Origin: Lophius americanus | Lineage: Eukaryota; Chordata; Actinopteri; Lophiiformes; Lophiidae | Length of the DNA stretch: 64,000 bases | NCBI GenBank assembly: GCA_037951165.1 | Contig: JBBDHG010000063.1 | Span: 2,232,001 to 2,296,000 of the forward strand | Reading direction: 5' to 3' | Shown: in pieces, positions 26,691-38,749 of the stretch | How the letters are laid out: every line of letters begins with the position of its first letter | How positions within the stretch are numbered: the first letter of the stretch is position 1 | The notes under the pieces: generated by a model | Databases searched by the model: none | What the model was told of the DNA's origin: nothing | What the model saw: only the letters and a program-made list of their open reading frames with translations | Program-made: the position numbers and the translations under genes

Positions 26691-27285
26691 AGGTGGGTTA
26701 ACATGGACAGCCTAATTCCGATTAGATTTGGAAAAGACGTCTAATTGGAAAGAAAATGCATGTGAACACCCCTGTCAGAACGGAAAGAACCTTTCTGAAT
26801 TAGATTCCATTCCCTTGCGAGGAGGTAGTCAAAATCCTTTCGGAAAGTCTTTGCATGTAATCGCTGTATCGGAAAGCTTTCTGTTTGGGTTGTATCTGTG
26901 CATGCGGAGCGTCGTAGCCTCAATGAATTTTAAATGTGGCGCCTTCAAAACAGTACCGTTTGGCATCGTAGAGTGATTTATTCATTGCAACTTTGAAAGA
27001 GTTTAAAGTTTTTGGACTGTTAGATGGGCGAAAAGTCACTTCTTTGTTATATTCTTCTTCTGGGCTTTTGTTGGCAGTCAGCACGAGCTCACCAAAGCAT
27101 AATCGCCACCTTATGAACGGGAGTGTGGATCGTCTGCGCATGTGTGAAAGAGTTTCCGATTAAGTGAGGTGATGCATGTAAACACCGGGTCGGAAAAGAT
27201 CACAAGTCACGTAACAGGCGACCGAGATTGCAATTCGGAAAGGGTTAATTTGGAAAGGAGAAAAGTGTACGATGTAAACCCTCCT
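26691..27285. mobile_element. TIR element copy 2, both ends present (PIF/Harbinger-like?)
   Basis: The ends are AGGTGGGTTAACATGG on the left and, read inversely on the right, AGGAGGGTTTACATCG. They form an imperfect terminal inverted repeat and are flanked by ACT on both sides (26688-26690 and 27286-27288). A 3-base duplication suits PIF/Harbinger, but the evidence is thin and other superfamilies are possible. The 595-base body has no convincing transposase. It shares most of its length, inverted, with 6940-7372. Confidence 0.6.
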
Positions 27286-28548
27286 ACTGACAAATAGAAA
27301 GTGAGTGACTCGGAGAATAATATTGAGATTCCTCCTTTTTTTTATATTTTATGGGCTTTCATCCCCTTTGATTAACTTATCACCCAGGGACAAAAAAAAC
27401 AAAAAAACACAGTGGGCGGGGGGCTGTGTTTAATTAGAAGGAGGTTTCAATCTAAAAACCAGCTGCACTAGAAAGTCTCCTTTGATGTGGGATGATTTTT
27501 GGTGGGGATAATCAGAAATTTGCTCTTTTCTGTTGAGGTTTCTGTTATCACACATTTTGAACCTCGAGACTTTCGCCTTTCCACTATTTGTACCTCAAAA
27601 CCACTGGAAATTACATCACCTTCCTCCTCCCCAATAGGACAACTCAACCGTATGCTTCCCCCACCCCCAGCTCCCTGCAGGGACAATCCTTGCCCTACTT
27701 CTGAGGCGCTGTGAAGAATTGGCTTCTTCTTTTCTGTCTTTCTGGCTTGCCTCTTCATGTCAGGAAAAATTTATTGAGGCAACAGAACTGTTGGGGTTGT
27801 TGCGTTTAGACTTTGAAGATTGTTAAAACGGCATGTGGTGGCAAATTTACAGAAGGAGAGAAAAGAAGCCATTCATTATTAGCCTATATAAGTGGCGTTC
27901 ATTTATTCAGGCATCCACTCTCATGTCAGTGTTTGTGCAAATGGGTTTGAAGATAGTGTCTAAGTACTTCATGTTTATTTAAGGGCAATAATCGTAATTT
28001 TCCGTTAGTAAAAAAAAAAAGCCAAATCAGTTTGATGTTTGAAATTAGGCCTTGATAATTTTGGAGATAAAAACTGAACCATACCAAAACTGAACCATAT
28101 CAAAAAAAACTCCAGTTCTTCCTCGCACTAAGGATTATGTGTGTAGAAAACTTTAAAATGATCCATTTATATAGTTTATTACTTACGATTGACACAAAGG
28201 ATCTGCGGCGGCGACTGTTAGCGATGGCGATTCCATAATATCCCCAACTTTTCTTAAAGATGATGAACTACCGTCACCTTAATAACGCTGAAATTTCCTG
28301 CGCTGGATTAAAACCAGCATACTTAATAAAAATGCTTTTAATTAGTCATACATTATGAGGTATTTTGCCAGATCAGCCTTCAAGTGGACTGGACTCACCA
28401 TCTCAAAGTGGCACCCCCCCACTTCCACCAGAGTAAGTGATTCCATTGAATTTAGATCTAATGCATTTCAAGCTTAGATGGCTTTTCACTGCTCCGTCCA
28501 TTGAGAGCTACTCCAGCCTGTGCTAATCCGTTTTTCATTCTAATGTAG

Positions 28549-28647
28549 GTATTGATGCAGCAGGCTTAAGCCTCTCAGTGACACAAGGGCTGCCACCCAC
28601 CCAGCCGCAGGCCCTCATATACCCACAGTTAAACAGTGTGACCATGG
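28549..28647 (+). other. lrp8: Candidate cassette exon between LA3 and LA4 (unproven)
   Basis: A 99-base segment sits behind TTTTTCATTCTAATGTAG and before GTGAGAG. In the phase of the gene it has no stop codon and is symmetric (phase 1-1), so it could be included in the mRNA without disturbing the frame. The predicted 33 residues are rich in Ser, Thr, Pro, Gln and Leu and lack cysteine. No matching exon is known to me in mammalian LRP8. Chance alone can produce such a segment in an intron of 7.7 kb. Confidence 0.2.
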
Positions 28648-31600
28648 GTGAGAGTTGACTCCTCCACCAGCTCGGCAAAGGGCTATGTAACATTTCAGGT
28701 CAAGAATAATGCGTGCTGCTCAGTCCAGTTTTATCTAAGAACTGATTAGGCCCGGTGCAAGCCTAAGGGCTGATGTCTACATCAGGGGCAAGAAGCCTGC
28801 AGACAAATCCGAAAGTACCGGGCATTGATTCTTCAATGTCCTGTCTGCGGTTTAGCCCAGCAACCTAAGGAGTAATCATATCAGACATTGCTGCATTGCA
28901 TTTAAGTCCAAAACTATCAAAAACTAGCCCTCTGAAAAACATTAACCTGTTTGCCTGATATTCTTTTTTGTCTCTAAATAGAAGGAAAAATTCATTTTTC
29001 TTTAACAAGCTTTTTTTTTCTGATCTTGTTATGTGATAACTCAAAAACAATATCATGGATCATTTTCAAATTTCCATCCAACATACACCTTAGTGCGAAG
29101 AAGATCTGTTTTTTTTTGGTGTTGTTCTTTTAACTGTCAAAATCATATTTTACAGTAGTAGCTCATACTATACTCACTAAGTATAGTATACACACACATA
29201 CACACTCCCTTTTTTATTTTTGTAAATAACACTTTTTGTCAGCCGTAATTCCTAATTGTTGATTTATTTTTGTCCATTAGGGGAGTTGCTTGTACAGCAC
29301 AAGGGGATTTGAGACTTTTCCGAGATATACCCTTGCTGTCAAAAACGACAGCATAAGTGCAGTTACTTTCTTATAATACTTAATTCCATCCAAACCTTTC
29401 CCTTACTGGGCCGGCCATGCCTGGCTATCACATGAATAAACCATAGAAGAACGTCTTCAATAAAATCATTGTCCTTGAGCAGCATTCAGGTTTTGCAAAA
29501 TCGTCAAATCAGCAGCATCTCAGTGTTTAGTGTGCTGTATTTTCTTTTAACCCTTTCATACATAGAAACATTTTCTTCATAGTTACTTATCAGCCACTGA
29601 AGGTGATGTGGGAGAGTTACTCTTATAGGCTAGTTAAAACTGGGGGACGGGGTACGGGGGGTTGAAAGAGTGGAGTCGTTTATCTGTGTTCACTATTTGC
29701 ATTGAACAGTATTTTTTCAGATTTCTGACCAATCAAGTGTAAATACTAAATAAATAAATTAACATTAGGGGGTAATTCCGTTGAAGCTGTCATAATTAAT
29801 TCCTGACAGCGTCGCAAACCGCATCTGTAACATATTCAAATTTATAGGAATCAAAAAATATATGCATCACCTCAGAAGAGAAAAAGGAATTATAATTAAT
29901 GCATTGCTTTATTTATTTATTTATTCCTTTCCCTCAACAAAATTACTTACTTGGCAGCGGCTCTAGTAAGACTTTGCGAGAAAGTAGAGCTGTCCTCAAC
30001 CCTCAGCAATGTGAAGATGAATGTGCATTTATTTGCTCAGGCATGACTCCAGAGCACTCCTCTCTGCTGGGATCTTCTGCGAGACACCCGAGCCCTTCTG
30101 GGATTGTGTGTTTTCCCTTTTGTTTGCATTTGCATTCAGTGTCAAGTTAAGTAGAGAGTCTGGAGTGTGCATATAATATTTCTGTGATGATGTGTTCTAG
30201 ATGGTTTCTTTATTCATATTTTACAAAGCTTGGATTATATTAGGCAAACAATAACTTCCTACCCCCCCAAGCCCCTTCTGTAGTGGAGGGGAACTAGCTG
30301 CCTTCCCAAAGACGACTTCACTGATTACCTCCACTGACAACATTTCCTTCTAATGTCATTCTCCTAATAAGGCCAAAAGCTAAAAAATCTCAGAACTGCT
30401 TCCATACATCCTCCATCAACGCTCTCGGTCAGTAATGACAAGAGGTTAAAAGACTCCTTTCGCTCTGACTCCCGGCTTGCCCTTTATTGCCTATGAATGT
30501 TACTGTAGATGAGAGACTTGATTTTTTTCCCTAAGCTTCTCTAAATTAGATAAAGCTTTACTCAACTGATTTTACAAAGAAAGCTAAGCTAGAATAACAT
30601 GGCAAAAGTTGGTAATTATATTTTACTCCACAGCAATTCAATCAGGAGATAATCATAAGAGGAATACATTCGAATGAGAGAAGCAGGATTTCATTTATTG
30701 TCAGAAGAGGCTAAGTCCTTTTCTCTGATACCCCAGCAGGAAGTAGCTCAATAAGGGAAGCCCTCCAGTTTGAAGGGAGCCTCCCCTGGAGCTTTGAGAC
30801 TAGTGTTGGTGACGAGGAATGGAGCTGAATGTTGGGACGACATCATGGAAGGTGATTGGAGGGTTTGAGAAAAGTGTTCCAGGGTTGATGTGGTCAAGGG
30901 AGGGAGTTGGGTTACAAATTGTTGATTCAATGTCATGTCACTTAAATGAAGGCAGAGAGAGCTTATTTAAAGTTTTATAGCTGACAAATGATTGGCTGAA
31001 GGATAGATGTGACAGGACATGATTGGATTAAAAGAGAAACGGACTGATGATGCCTGAAGATAGCAGGAAACTGATTGGGATATAGAGTCTTCCTGACTGA
31101 ACTTTCTCTAAGCTTATATAATGTAATAAGATCCTGCCTCCCCTTGATCAGTTGCTTTTCATCTTCACCTTCGGCTAGATTTCAATCAAATAAACTGCGG
31201 ACTGTGTCTACACTCCTGTTCAGCAGACAAATCGGAATCAGCCCAGGGGTTGGAGCGGGAGCGAACACTGAAGGGGCTTCTGTCGGCGGCACATATGCTT
31301 TTGTGTAATCTTTAGTTTTATTTCAGACAGGGGATGAAATAAAAACAGCAGGAAAAAAAGCTCTGCTCTGCATCTGAGTGTCAGAAATACTTGAGAAAAC
31401 TTTTGGGGGGATTCTACCTTATTCTGTGATCAATAAACAAGCTAAGCTACTAAAAGGCTTTTTAAACCCGTCTTAATTGGAAAGCAGTGTGAGAGTGTGT
31501 GTTCCTTCTGGTCTAGGTCCTCTTTAGTGAGACTGTGTGTGTTCCAGTGACCTTGCTCCAGTGAATAAGACGGAGCAGATCTTTCCCTTCAGTTGAAATC

Positions 31601-34263
31601 TATGAATATCTACGTGAGGGCTGGGAGGATGTTGAACTGCACAGACAGTGACTGATGTATTTGTGCATGTAATAATCGAAAGAATAAATTACTGTTTTTG
31701 TTTGCTCGAACGTGAGCTGCATTGTTTATCACAAGGACGACCTGATGTCTTTGTTTTCATATCACCTCTCCTCTTTCTGCCTTCGATGTCACAATATGAG
31801 GATGAAAGGATAAAAGCAACAGGAGATCAGGCTGTTGGTAAACACTGCTATGACATTGGCATGAAGCTGTATGCTGGGGTCACAAAGACCCATGATCTGT
31901 TCGTCTGGCAAAAATTCAGAATATATGTTCCAATGACTCGAGGTCTGTTCAGAGAAAACATTTGAAGGTAAAATCATCATCCAGCACAGCAGCATCATCA
32001 CTAAGTAGTGTGATTCATAAGTACATTAGGTATTGTATTTCAGTGTGGACCAATGCAGACAGACTGGTACTCTTAATACTGTGCATACTGTCCAATGTGC
32101 AACGCATGTGTGCATATATGGTTAAATATCCATTTGTTTCTTAGCATAACGTCTTCTTGCTTTTGTTCTAGCAGCCTTATAACATTGGGTAAATAGATAA
32201 TAAATCTGAAACCCACAGAGGGAAAAGGGTCTCTGTGTAAATTATTCATCATTTAAAACACACTGACTTGTATAACATTAAACATCCGCAGGCTCAAAGT
32301 TGCTTAAAAAGTTTTGAATTTCATTAACGGTGCCCCCAATGGAAAACAAAGTCTTTCTCTCTGGCTCCTTACATGAGTGACCTTGTTCCACCGAGCCACA
32401 AATGTACATTACTAATGGGTTGCCCCCTGTGCACTGATGTACACGTCTATCTCCTGAATAATTAAAGCCAAATTAGTACGGAGTGAGGGTAGAGCCATAG
32501 ACGGGACAGTAGTTATAAAACACATCAGATTCAATTGAAACTTGTCAATTATTAATGAGCATAAACCTCAATGTGAACTGAAATCAATCCATGGCACTTG
32601 TGTTTTGTATTCTGTGGCTTCCCCTCTGACTTTCTTGTAATCATATTAGTTAAGTGAATGCGGTTGTTTGCAGTGGAGAAGAAATAGTGACATTTACATA
32701 TGGTGATATTACATAGGAGCGTGATTATTGTGTGGGGATGACCCACATGCTTTATTGGACATACGAATCAGTTTTCCTAGAAAGGAGAGTTTTCATCGGC
32801 TACACCAACAAACCAATTAAGGAATACTTCAAAGCCCCACAAAGATGGGAATGGTTTTCGTTTCTCCACTTCTTTGTGCTCGGACCTGAATAAAACCCAA
32901 CTGATTGATTCTGTAGCCATTAAGTTACTGATGAATAAACATTTTTGATCTGCAAATCAGCGTAACAGAAAAAATCCACGCCAGGATTTAGGGGGTCGTG
33001 CAACATTTCCTGTGGGTCCAGAACAATATGCTCCCACTTTACCACTACTGCCCATTCTGTGTGAAATGTTTTCAAACAGCAATCCATTCCCGTAACCAGC
33101 TTTAACAGCCAAAGGCAGTGGTGTTGAAGTCTAAATCCCTGTGGTTTCTGTAAATATCAAATTCTGCTTCTCCCCATGCTGGCCTCTGTGCTGTAATGGG
33201 CTCACAGTGGGACCCCTGATTCTATTCACAGGCTCACATCATTTAAACAGAGAGAGTTAGAAATGGGTGTGGGAGAAACGAGTGGGGTGGGTAGGTGGCG
33301 GCGGCGGGGGGCAGGATGTACGTGAGCCTTGAGATTAGCTGTCCGACGAGGAGGGATACAGTTAGCTTTTTTTTCTCGTGCAAAGAAACACTTTTATAAA
33401 GTTTGATATCCAAATTATAAAAGCTATGTACTTATAAGTGAGTCGCCGTCTGATGTATAACACAGTGAGTAATATCCATAATAAGATTGTTCCTGATCAC
33501 TAATGCTCACCAGATTATATTCTTTCAGCATTGTTAAAATACGATTGGCTAGCAGGGAAAAGGGGAAAAAGACGATTTCTTGTGTGGTCAGCACAGTTTC
33601 CTCACAGTAAGGTGAACGTGGGTTTTCTCTGGGTGCCCCGGCTCCCTCCTCCAGCCCAAAAATTTTCACTTTTGTACTGCCTAATATCAGATGATGCAAA
33701 CTCTAACCTATGATGTTTGGATAACCAGTTTCTCCTCTGTAAAAAAAAATTGCCAGTGAAACATACAAGAAAAACGACACACACTAGAAAGGCTGTGATA
33801 GTTTGAGGGAGAAAGAAGCACCATAATGGAGACTCTTCACAGGGAGCGCTGTTATTTTTGGATCCAGAGGAGATGACTTCTCTTAGCATACTGTGAGATA
33901 ACCACCTTCATCTCCTCTCCTGCAGTCCAGCACCTCCTGTCCGCCTTTTTAGTCATAATACTAACATTTCTGCCACTACGTCCCTATATTTGAATCTATA
34001 CATAACCAATAAACTTTTCACTTCTGGCCTACATGTTCTTCCAGCTGTAGCTTCATCGACTTTTTCAAGCAAAAAACGGAACCTCTGATGTGTATTTTTA
34101 TGTCTGTGAAATTATTTGTTTTAAAGTACGGGCCTCCAGACTGAACAGAATATATTGACAAAACTGCTAATTCAAAATAAATGTGTATCATTTCCCTTCT
34201 TCACTGTTGATGTGGTAAAAGGGAAACCTTTCTGACTTCTGTTCCTTTGTCCTGATCCTCTAG

Positions 34264-34653
34264 ATGCCAAAGCCTGCCCAAGCGGCGAGTTCATGTGTGC
34301 CAACCGTAAGTGTTTGGCCGCCGTCTACGTATGTGACGGCGACGACGACTGTGGGGACGGCAGCGATGAGCTCAAGTGTACCTCCCCTCTGACCTGCGGT
34401 CCCAACCATCTCCGCTGTAACACCTCGGAATGTGTGCCTCTCATATGGAGCTGTGATGGAGACCCCGACTGTTCGGACAGTTCGGATGAGGGGCCGGAGA
34501 GGTGCGGAGGGGACGGAGTACTGTTCCTTCCTAACCGCCGGACAAACTGTACTGCTGGGGAGTTTCGCTGTGCTAACGGGGAGTGTGTGCGGCTGACTTG
34601 GAAATGTGATGGAGATCCAGACTGCAAAGACAAATCTGATGAGTCTGACTGCC
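34264..34653 (+). CDS. lrp8: lrp8 exon: LDL-receptor class A repeats 4, 5 and 6
   Basis: One 390-base exon, phase 1-1, codes for three LA modules, the arrangement seen in the large ligand-binding exon of LDLR, VLDLR and LRP8. LA4 contains CLAAVYVCDGDDDCGDGSDE, almost identical to LRP8. LA5 has CDGDPDCSDSSDE and LA6 has CDGDPDCKDKSDE. All 18 cysteines are present. A longer linker with Pro-Asn-Arg-Arg and an N-glycosylation sequon (Asn-Cys-Thr) separates LA5 from LA6, matching the position of the extended linker in LRP8. LA5 also has an Asn-Thr-Ser sequon. The acceptor is TGATCCTCTAG and the donor is CC|GTGAGT. In mammals the corresponding exon is reported to be alternatively spliced, and skipping would stay in frame here. 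Confidence 0.95.
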
Positions 34654-36504
34654 GTGAGTTTCTCCTTTTATAATTTTTTCAGCCTCCTTTACTGTATCCG
34701 GCTTCACACCAACTTCTCCTCAGGTTTTTGTCCAGTAAGAGCTCAGTGTATGTTCTTTATTGCACTGAGGCTATCACTCTATTCATCTTTCATAAAGGCT
34801 GACGTCTCTGCTTACACTGATAAAAGAAAACCAGGTTGGTTCTCTAAAGGTTTTTGTGCCTATGGAATGTATTAGATTAGTCCCAGCAAAGCAGAGACAG
34901 ATAGATATGTCACCATGGTTACATATTTATACTGTGAGAAGGAATTAGCTGTATTAGCCGAGCTACTGCTCTTCTTCTTCTTCTCCTCCTCCGCCTCCTC
35001 AGTGATATTAACAGTAGAGTGAGAAAGTGATCCTTCTCTACTCTTACTACTACTCTACGACTTACTTAAGTTCTGTGGATTCTTATCTTAATCAAATCCA
35101 ACGTGTCATTTAATGTTTGTCTTTGGGTTTGATTTGTTATCATCTATTTGAGTCTGCCTGTACTGTCCTAATGTGGTGCATATTTTATTCGGAAGCACTT
35201 AGAGTTTAGACATTTATTGTTATACTTGTTTATTTCTAATTAATTAAATTCAAAGTCCTTCGGATGTAATTACCATGAAGGACACTTTAAATTCACGTCA
35301 TCTCATTCTGCCTGTTAAATTAACTCTTCACTCTGAGTCTGGAAAAAAGTCTCTGAGTCTGGAAAAAAGTCCCGAAAAAAATAATATCTCGCTTTTTTAG
35401 TGAGGTGTTACTTTGTCTCTTTGCACATCTATAATCTGTTGGGAGATTGTTTCTGTTGGTCACACTTCAAGAAAATAGGGCCTTGCTTGCTAATAAGCCA
35501 GAAGCTACCTAGCCTCTCTGTGCCACTGTGTTAAGCCCAGATAGTCCCCCTATATATTATCACGATGAGCGGTGCGCACATCAAACCCATCTCTTACTGT
35601 CTGTGGTGTCATATAAGCAGCACTTACAAGAGATTGATGATTTGTTCACCACTGGATACCAGCATAAAGAGAGCGTCCTGGGAAGGGTTAGAGGTGGGAC
35701 ATTCTATTCATCCAGAGGCTACTGTGCAGCCCCCCTCCAATAGATTTGCTGTATTCTTACTTAAATGTGTGAGCATTTCTTACTGTATATTATATGCATC
35801 TGTATAATTGCAGCACTAGGTTATTGGCCCATCAGATCTCTAGACTGATCCCCCAGATACAGAGACACACTGACTGCAGCATAAAGACTTGAATGCGCAC
35901 AAGAGTGTGCAGATACGTGTCCGGGCTACAGCCGTACCGCCTCCATTATACCTCCTCTGTCTACTCATCATGTGATAACACTAAACCTTATCCCCCCGGT
36001 CACATATATTGCTTTTTAGTGTGGTTTAGAGAGGTGTTATGTGAACACGCCGCTCATGTTGATGAAAACCTCGTATCTACTAGGGATAATAATCAAATCT
36101 TGTGTGCCCTCATGTAGCCTCCATCTTTGCATTACTATATCGAAAATCATTCATCGCACGCCGTCAGGCTGAAGGTGTCTGTCCTGAGCAGTAACTGACA
36201 CAAAAAGCCATGTAAATGCAACATGGTATGCTTTTTTTAAATATAAATTTTTATAATCCATGCATGTTTATCAAAGGATGTTTTTCCCTTCATGATTTAG
36301 AGAAAATTTGAGAAATTTTGACTGCTGCAGGAAGCGGCAAGACCCAGACAGAACCCAGGCAGACACAGAGAGAACATGCAATGGCCTAGATCCCCAGGTG
36401 TATCTGAACCCAGAACCTTCCATGTGCACTAAGCTAACACCGCCTTTGCTGCCTGTTCAAGACCACAAGTCCATGTTGTTATTATTATTACGGGTCTCTT
36501 GCAG
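34654..36504 (+). other. lrp8: Intron LA6-LA7 (1.85 kb)
   Basis: This is intronic DNA with a CTT/CTC-rich pyrimidine tract around 34969-35000 and an exact 20-base tandem duplication (35331-35350 repeated at 35351-35370). No other feature was seen. Confidence 0.85.
35331..35370. repeat. Exact 20-bp tandem duplication
   Basis: The unit CTCTGAGTCTGGAAAAAAGT is present twice, head to tail, with no mismatch, suggesting a recent slippage or duplication. Confidence 0.95.
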
Positions 36505-36627
36505 CTCTTTTAACGTGCCGTCCTGATGAGTTCCAGTGCGGGGATGGTTCCTGCATCCACGGCACCAAGCAGTGCAACAAGGTCCATGACTGTCCAGACC
36601 AGAGTGATGAATCTGGATGCGTCAATG
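36505..36627 (+). CDS. lrp8: lrp8 exon: LDL-receptor class A repeat 7
   Basis: The exon is 123 bases, phase 1-1, with one LA module. It begins Pro-Leu-Leu-Thr-Cys and contains DEFQCGDGSC, close to the last LA repeat of human LRP8 (DEFQCGDGTC). The calcium segment is CNKVHDCPDQSDESGC. The aromatic residue common before the fourth cysteine (Trp-x-Cys) is replaced by Lys-Gln-Cys, as also in human LRP8 where this position is non-aromatic. The acceptor is GTCTCTTGCAG and the donor is ATG|GTGGGT. Only 468 bases separate it from the next LA exon. Confidence 0.93.
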
Positions 36628-37095
36628 GTGGGTATACCCACCAACACCTCCTGCACGCCTGACTGAGAGAATTCATTATGTGGATTCACTGTCGATTCTT
36701 TCTCTGTTGCAAATACATTGTTTAATCGGATTTAGATTATTAGTTTCTAAAATTACCCTTTATGTTGTTTGTGTGTAAAATGTTTTCTCATGTTTCACCC
36801 TTCTCTGACAATGATGCGAACCATGATACAACGGTCCTGCAAAAATATTTTTTTAGGAACTTTGAAAATGGAACAAATTAAACTTGCATTTTAATTTTAA
36901 GAAAACATTTTTATTCTTTTGTTGTCTGTTGTTCCAAATGAGCCATTAATAATTGAGCCATTAATTATTCTTTTTGACGTCACTCACATTTAAGTCTGTC
37001 AGGTTGTTAGTCAGATTTAACTAAATGCACGAACTAGACCCGTTTATGGAATTTCCAGTTTAGATACTAACAATAACTTTGTTTTTGTGTTGCAG
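36628..37095 (+). other. lrp8: Intron LA7-LA8 (468 bp)
   Basis: This is a short AT-rich intron with no repeat or other feature seen. Confidence 0.88.
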
Positions 37096-37218
37096 CCACC
37101 AAATGTGAGGGACCTCGGAAGTTTCTGTGTAAGAATGGAGAATGCATCGATAGCTCAAAAGTGTGTGACTCAGTCAAGGATTGCAAGGACCGATCAGATG
37201 AACCCAAGAAAGAGTGCG
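37096..37218 (+). CDS. lrp8: lrp8 exon: LDL-receptor class A repeat 8
   Basis: The exon is 123 bases, phase 1-1, with a complete LA module: six cysteines and CDSVKDCKDRSDE. It opens Lys-Cys-Glu-Gly-Pro and ends Pro-Lys-Lys-Glu-Cys, strikingly like the eighth LA repeat of VLDLR (KCEGPEKF start and PLKEC end, from memory). Human reference LRP8 goes from the LA7-equivalent straight to EGF-A. The bird and mouse receptor first described as LR8B has eight repeats. Counting an unseen LA1, this gene has the eight-repeat form. The acceptor is GTGTTGCAG and the donor is CG|GTAAGA, both good, so nothing suggests a dead exon. Confidence 0.92.
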
Positions 37219-37404
37219 GTAAGAGGTTTCTGACCTTCTATCAGCTTCTATCAAAATCTCTTTAAGCTCTGATGCAACGTCGGTTTACATGGTAAAGCTT
37301 TTTGGCCGGAACAAACTACCCCCTACTATTACCTTGCATTTCAATAGCTTCAAAGGTACACTTGAATTAGAAGAACTCTCCATTGATAATTATAACAAAA
37401 ATTT

Positions 37405-37475
37405 ATAATAATAATAATAGCAATAATACATTTTATTTATAAGCGGCTTTCAAAACACTCACCTTACCTTACAAT
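37405..37475 (-). mobile_element. ATT-tailed retroposon 3' end, diverged
   Basis: A run of AAT units is followed by ACATTTTATTTATAAGCGGC and CAAAACACTCACC, a common fish retroposon tail read on the minus strand. Confidence 0.5.
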
Positions 37476-37735
37476 GCAGAGTTAAGAAATTAAAAACAGC
37501 GTAGCAATAGATCATTAAGAATATGAGCCTGTGTCTGCCAACGGTCTGCTGACCATAAGAGAACCAAAGTGATGAGAAAAAAAAGAATTGTGTGTTTACC
37601 CCCTTACTTCAGTGATAAACAGCCTGATACGAAAGTTTCTGTAATGACTGATAAGCAGTCAGAAACTCAGTGGAAAAGACCAGCAACGGGAATTGCAAGA
37701 TCGAAATGGTTTTTCCAGAGAGTTTTTCCTCCCTT

Positions 37736-37766
37736 TCGCTCTCTCTCTCTGTCTCTCTCTCTCTCC
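37736..37766. repeat. CT-rich simple repeat
   Basis: An interrupted run of CT dinucleotides with one GTCT interruption. Confidence 0.85.
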
Positions 37767-38749
37767 TTCACCTCCGGTCTTGTTTTCAGCTCATTAAAAG
37801 CGTGTCTGCACACACCTAGCTCATCGCTCTGCTCACTCAACCGTTTACTCGCAAGATGTTCCTCAACCAAAACACACGCAGAGAAAAAAATGAACAATAA
37901 TACGCCACTGCACTGAAACTTGCTCATACTTAGATCTAAAAATCCAGACCTTTGATTGCATCAGCCTTACATCAGGGGGAAATAAAGACAACACATTTCT
38001 CTCTGCGGGCAACCAAATGTGTTTCTTTGTTCCCCATTTCATTAGAAATATGGCGTACTACCACAGGACTGACTCATTTCTCAGTACAGCCCAGCACCAT
38101 CGCCAGCTTTCACTGTCATGAATGACTAGAAATTGGTAGAACATAATTACCATGGTGAGATGAATAGAAATAATGCTAGTGAAAGGCGGCACCATGTTTA
38201 CTCCAAATGGGAATGGAAATTTGACCTTTAATTCATGGCTGTCCTCGGAAGCCGTCTGGATGTAATATGGGAAGCCTCTCAAAGACACAACAAAGACTGA
38301 GGCCTCATCTAGAGCGATATCTTGGTCTTTTTTCTGCCTGCACTAAACTCGGAGCTGGCCGGAATGAGTGGGATTGGCAGGTTGCTGTCACCAATCTAGC
38401 TGAATTAGAGATGGGAATTTAATGTTGGCCCCCCTTAAAGCCTCCTGAAACGCACAGCAAAGAGGCTTCTGGGGCAGTCTTTAGAGAGTCAACTTTCAAC
38501 TACCTTACTTTGATTTGTGTTACAATAAATGAAAGAGGAAAATGTGTGGCTGGTTATGAAGATGACTTTGTTCAACACAGAAGTGGGCGACTTAACTCTG
38601 TCTTGTGTTGTACTGTAAACACTTCTCAGAATTGGCTACAGAGTTTTATTGCAAAGCACAGTTAATAACCCGCTGTAGAGAAAGAGAGCATTTACATTCA
38701 AAAAATGATTTTGTACTTGAGTAGTGTGTGACATTATAGCAAACTAGGC

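Larger units (their letters stand above)
26553..34263 (+). other. lrp8: Intron LA3-LA4 (7.7 kb)
   Basis: This intron carries the full-length copy of a TIR element at 26691-27285, a short stretch near 28197-28260 resembling a repeat also seen at 53480, and a non-repetitive, relatively GC-rich segment around 28380-28660 with a possible cassette exon (28549-28647). The rest is AT-rich sequence with no recognisable gene. Short open frames at 29899, 31075 and 31648 have no domain content. Confidence 0.85.

Noticed and set aside
33280..33316. G-rich tract (and 29641-29663) as possible G-quadruplexes
   Set aside because: The G runs do not form four well-spaced runs of three or more without forcing overlapping runs; too weak to claim.
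34325..34633. 102-residue minus-strand frame over the LA4-LA6 exon
   Set aside because: It lies exactly opposite a conserved coding exon and arises from its codon usage; it has no domain.
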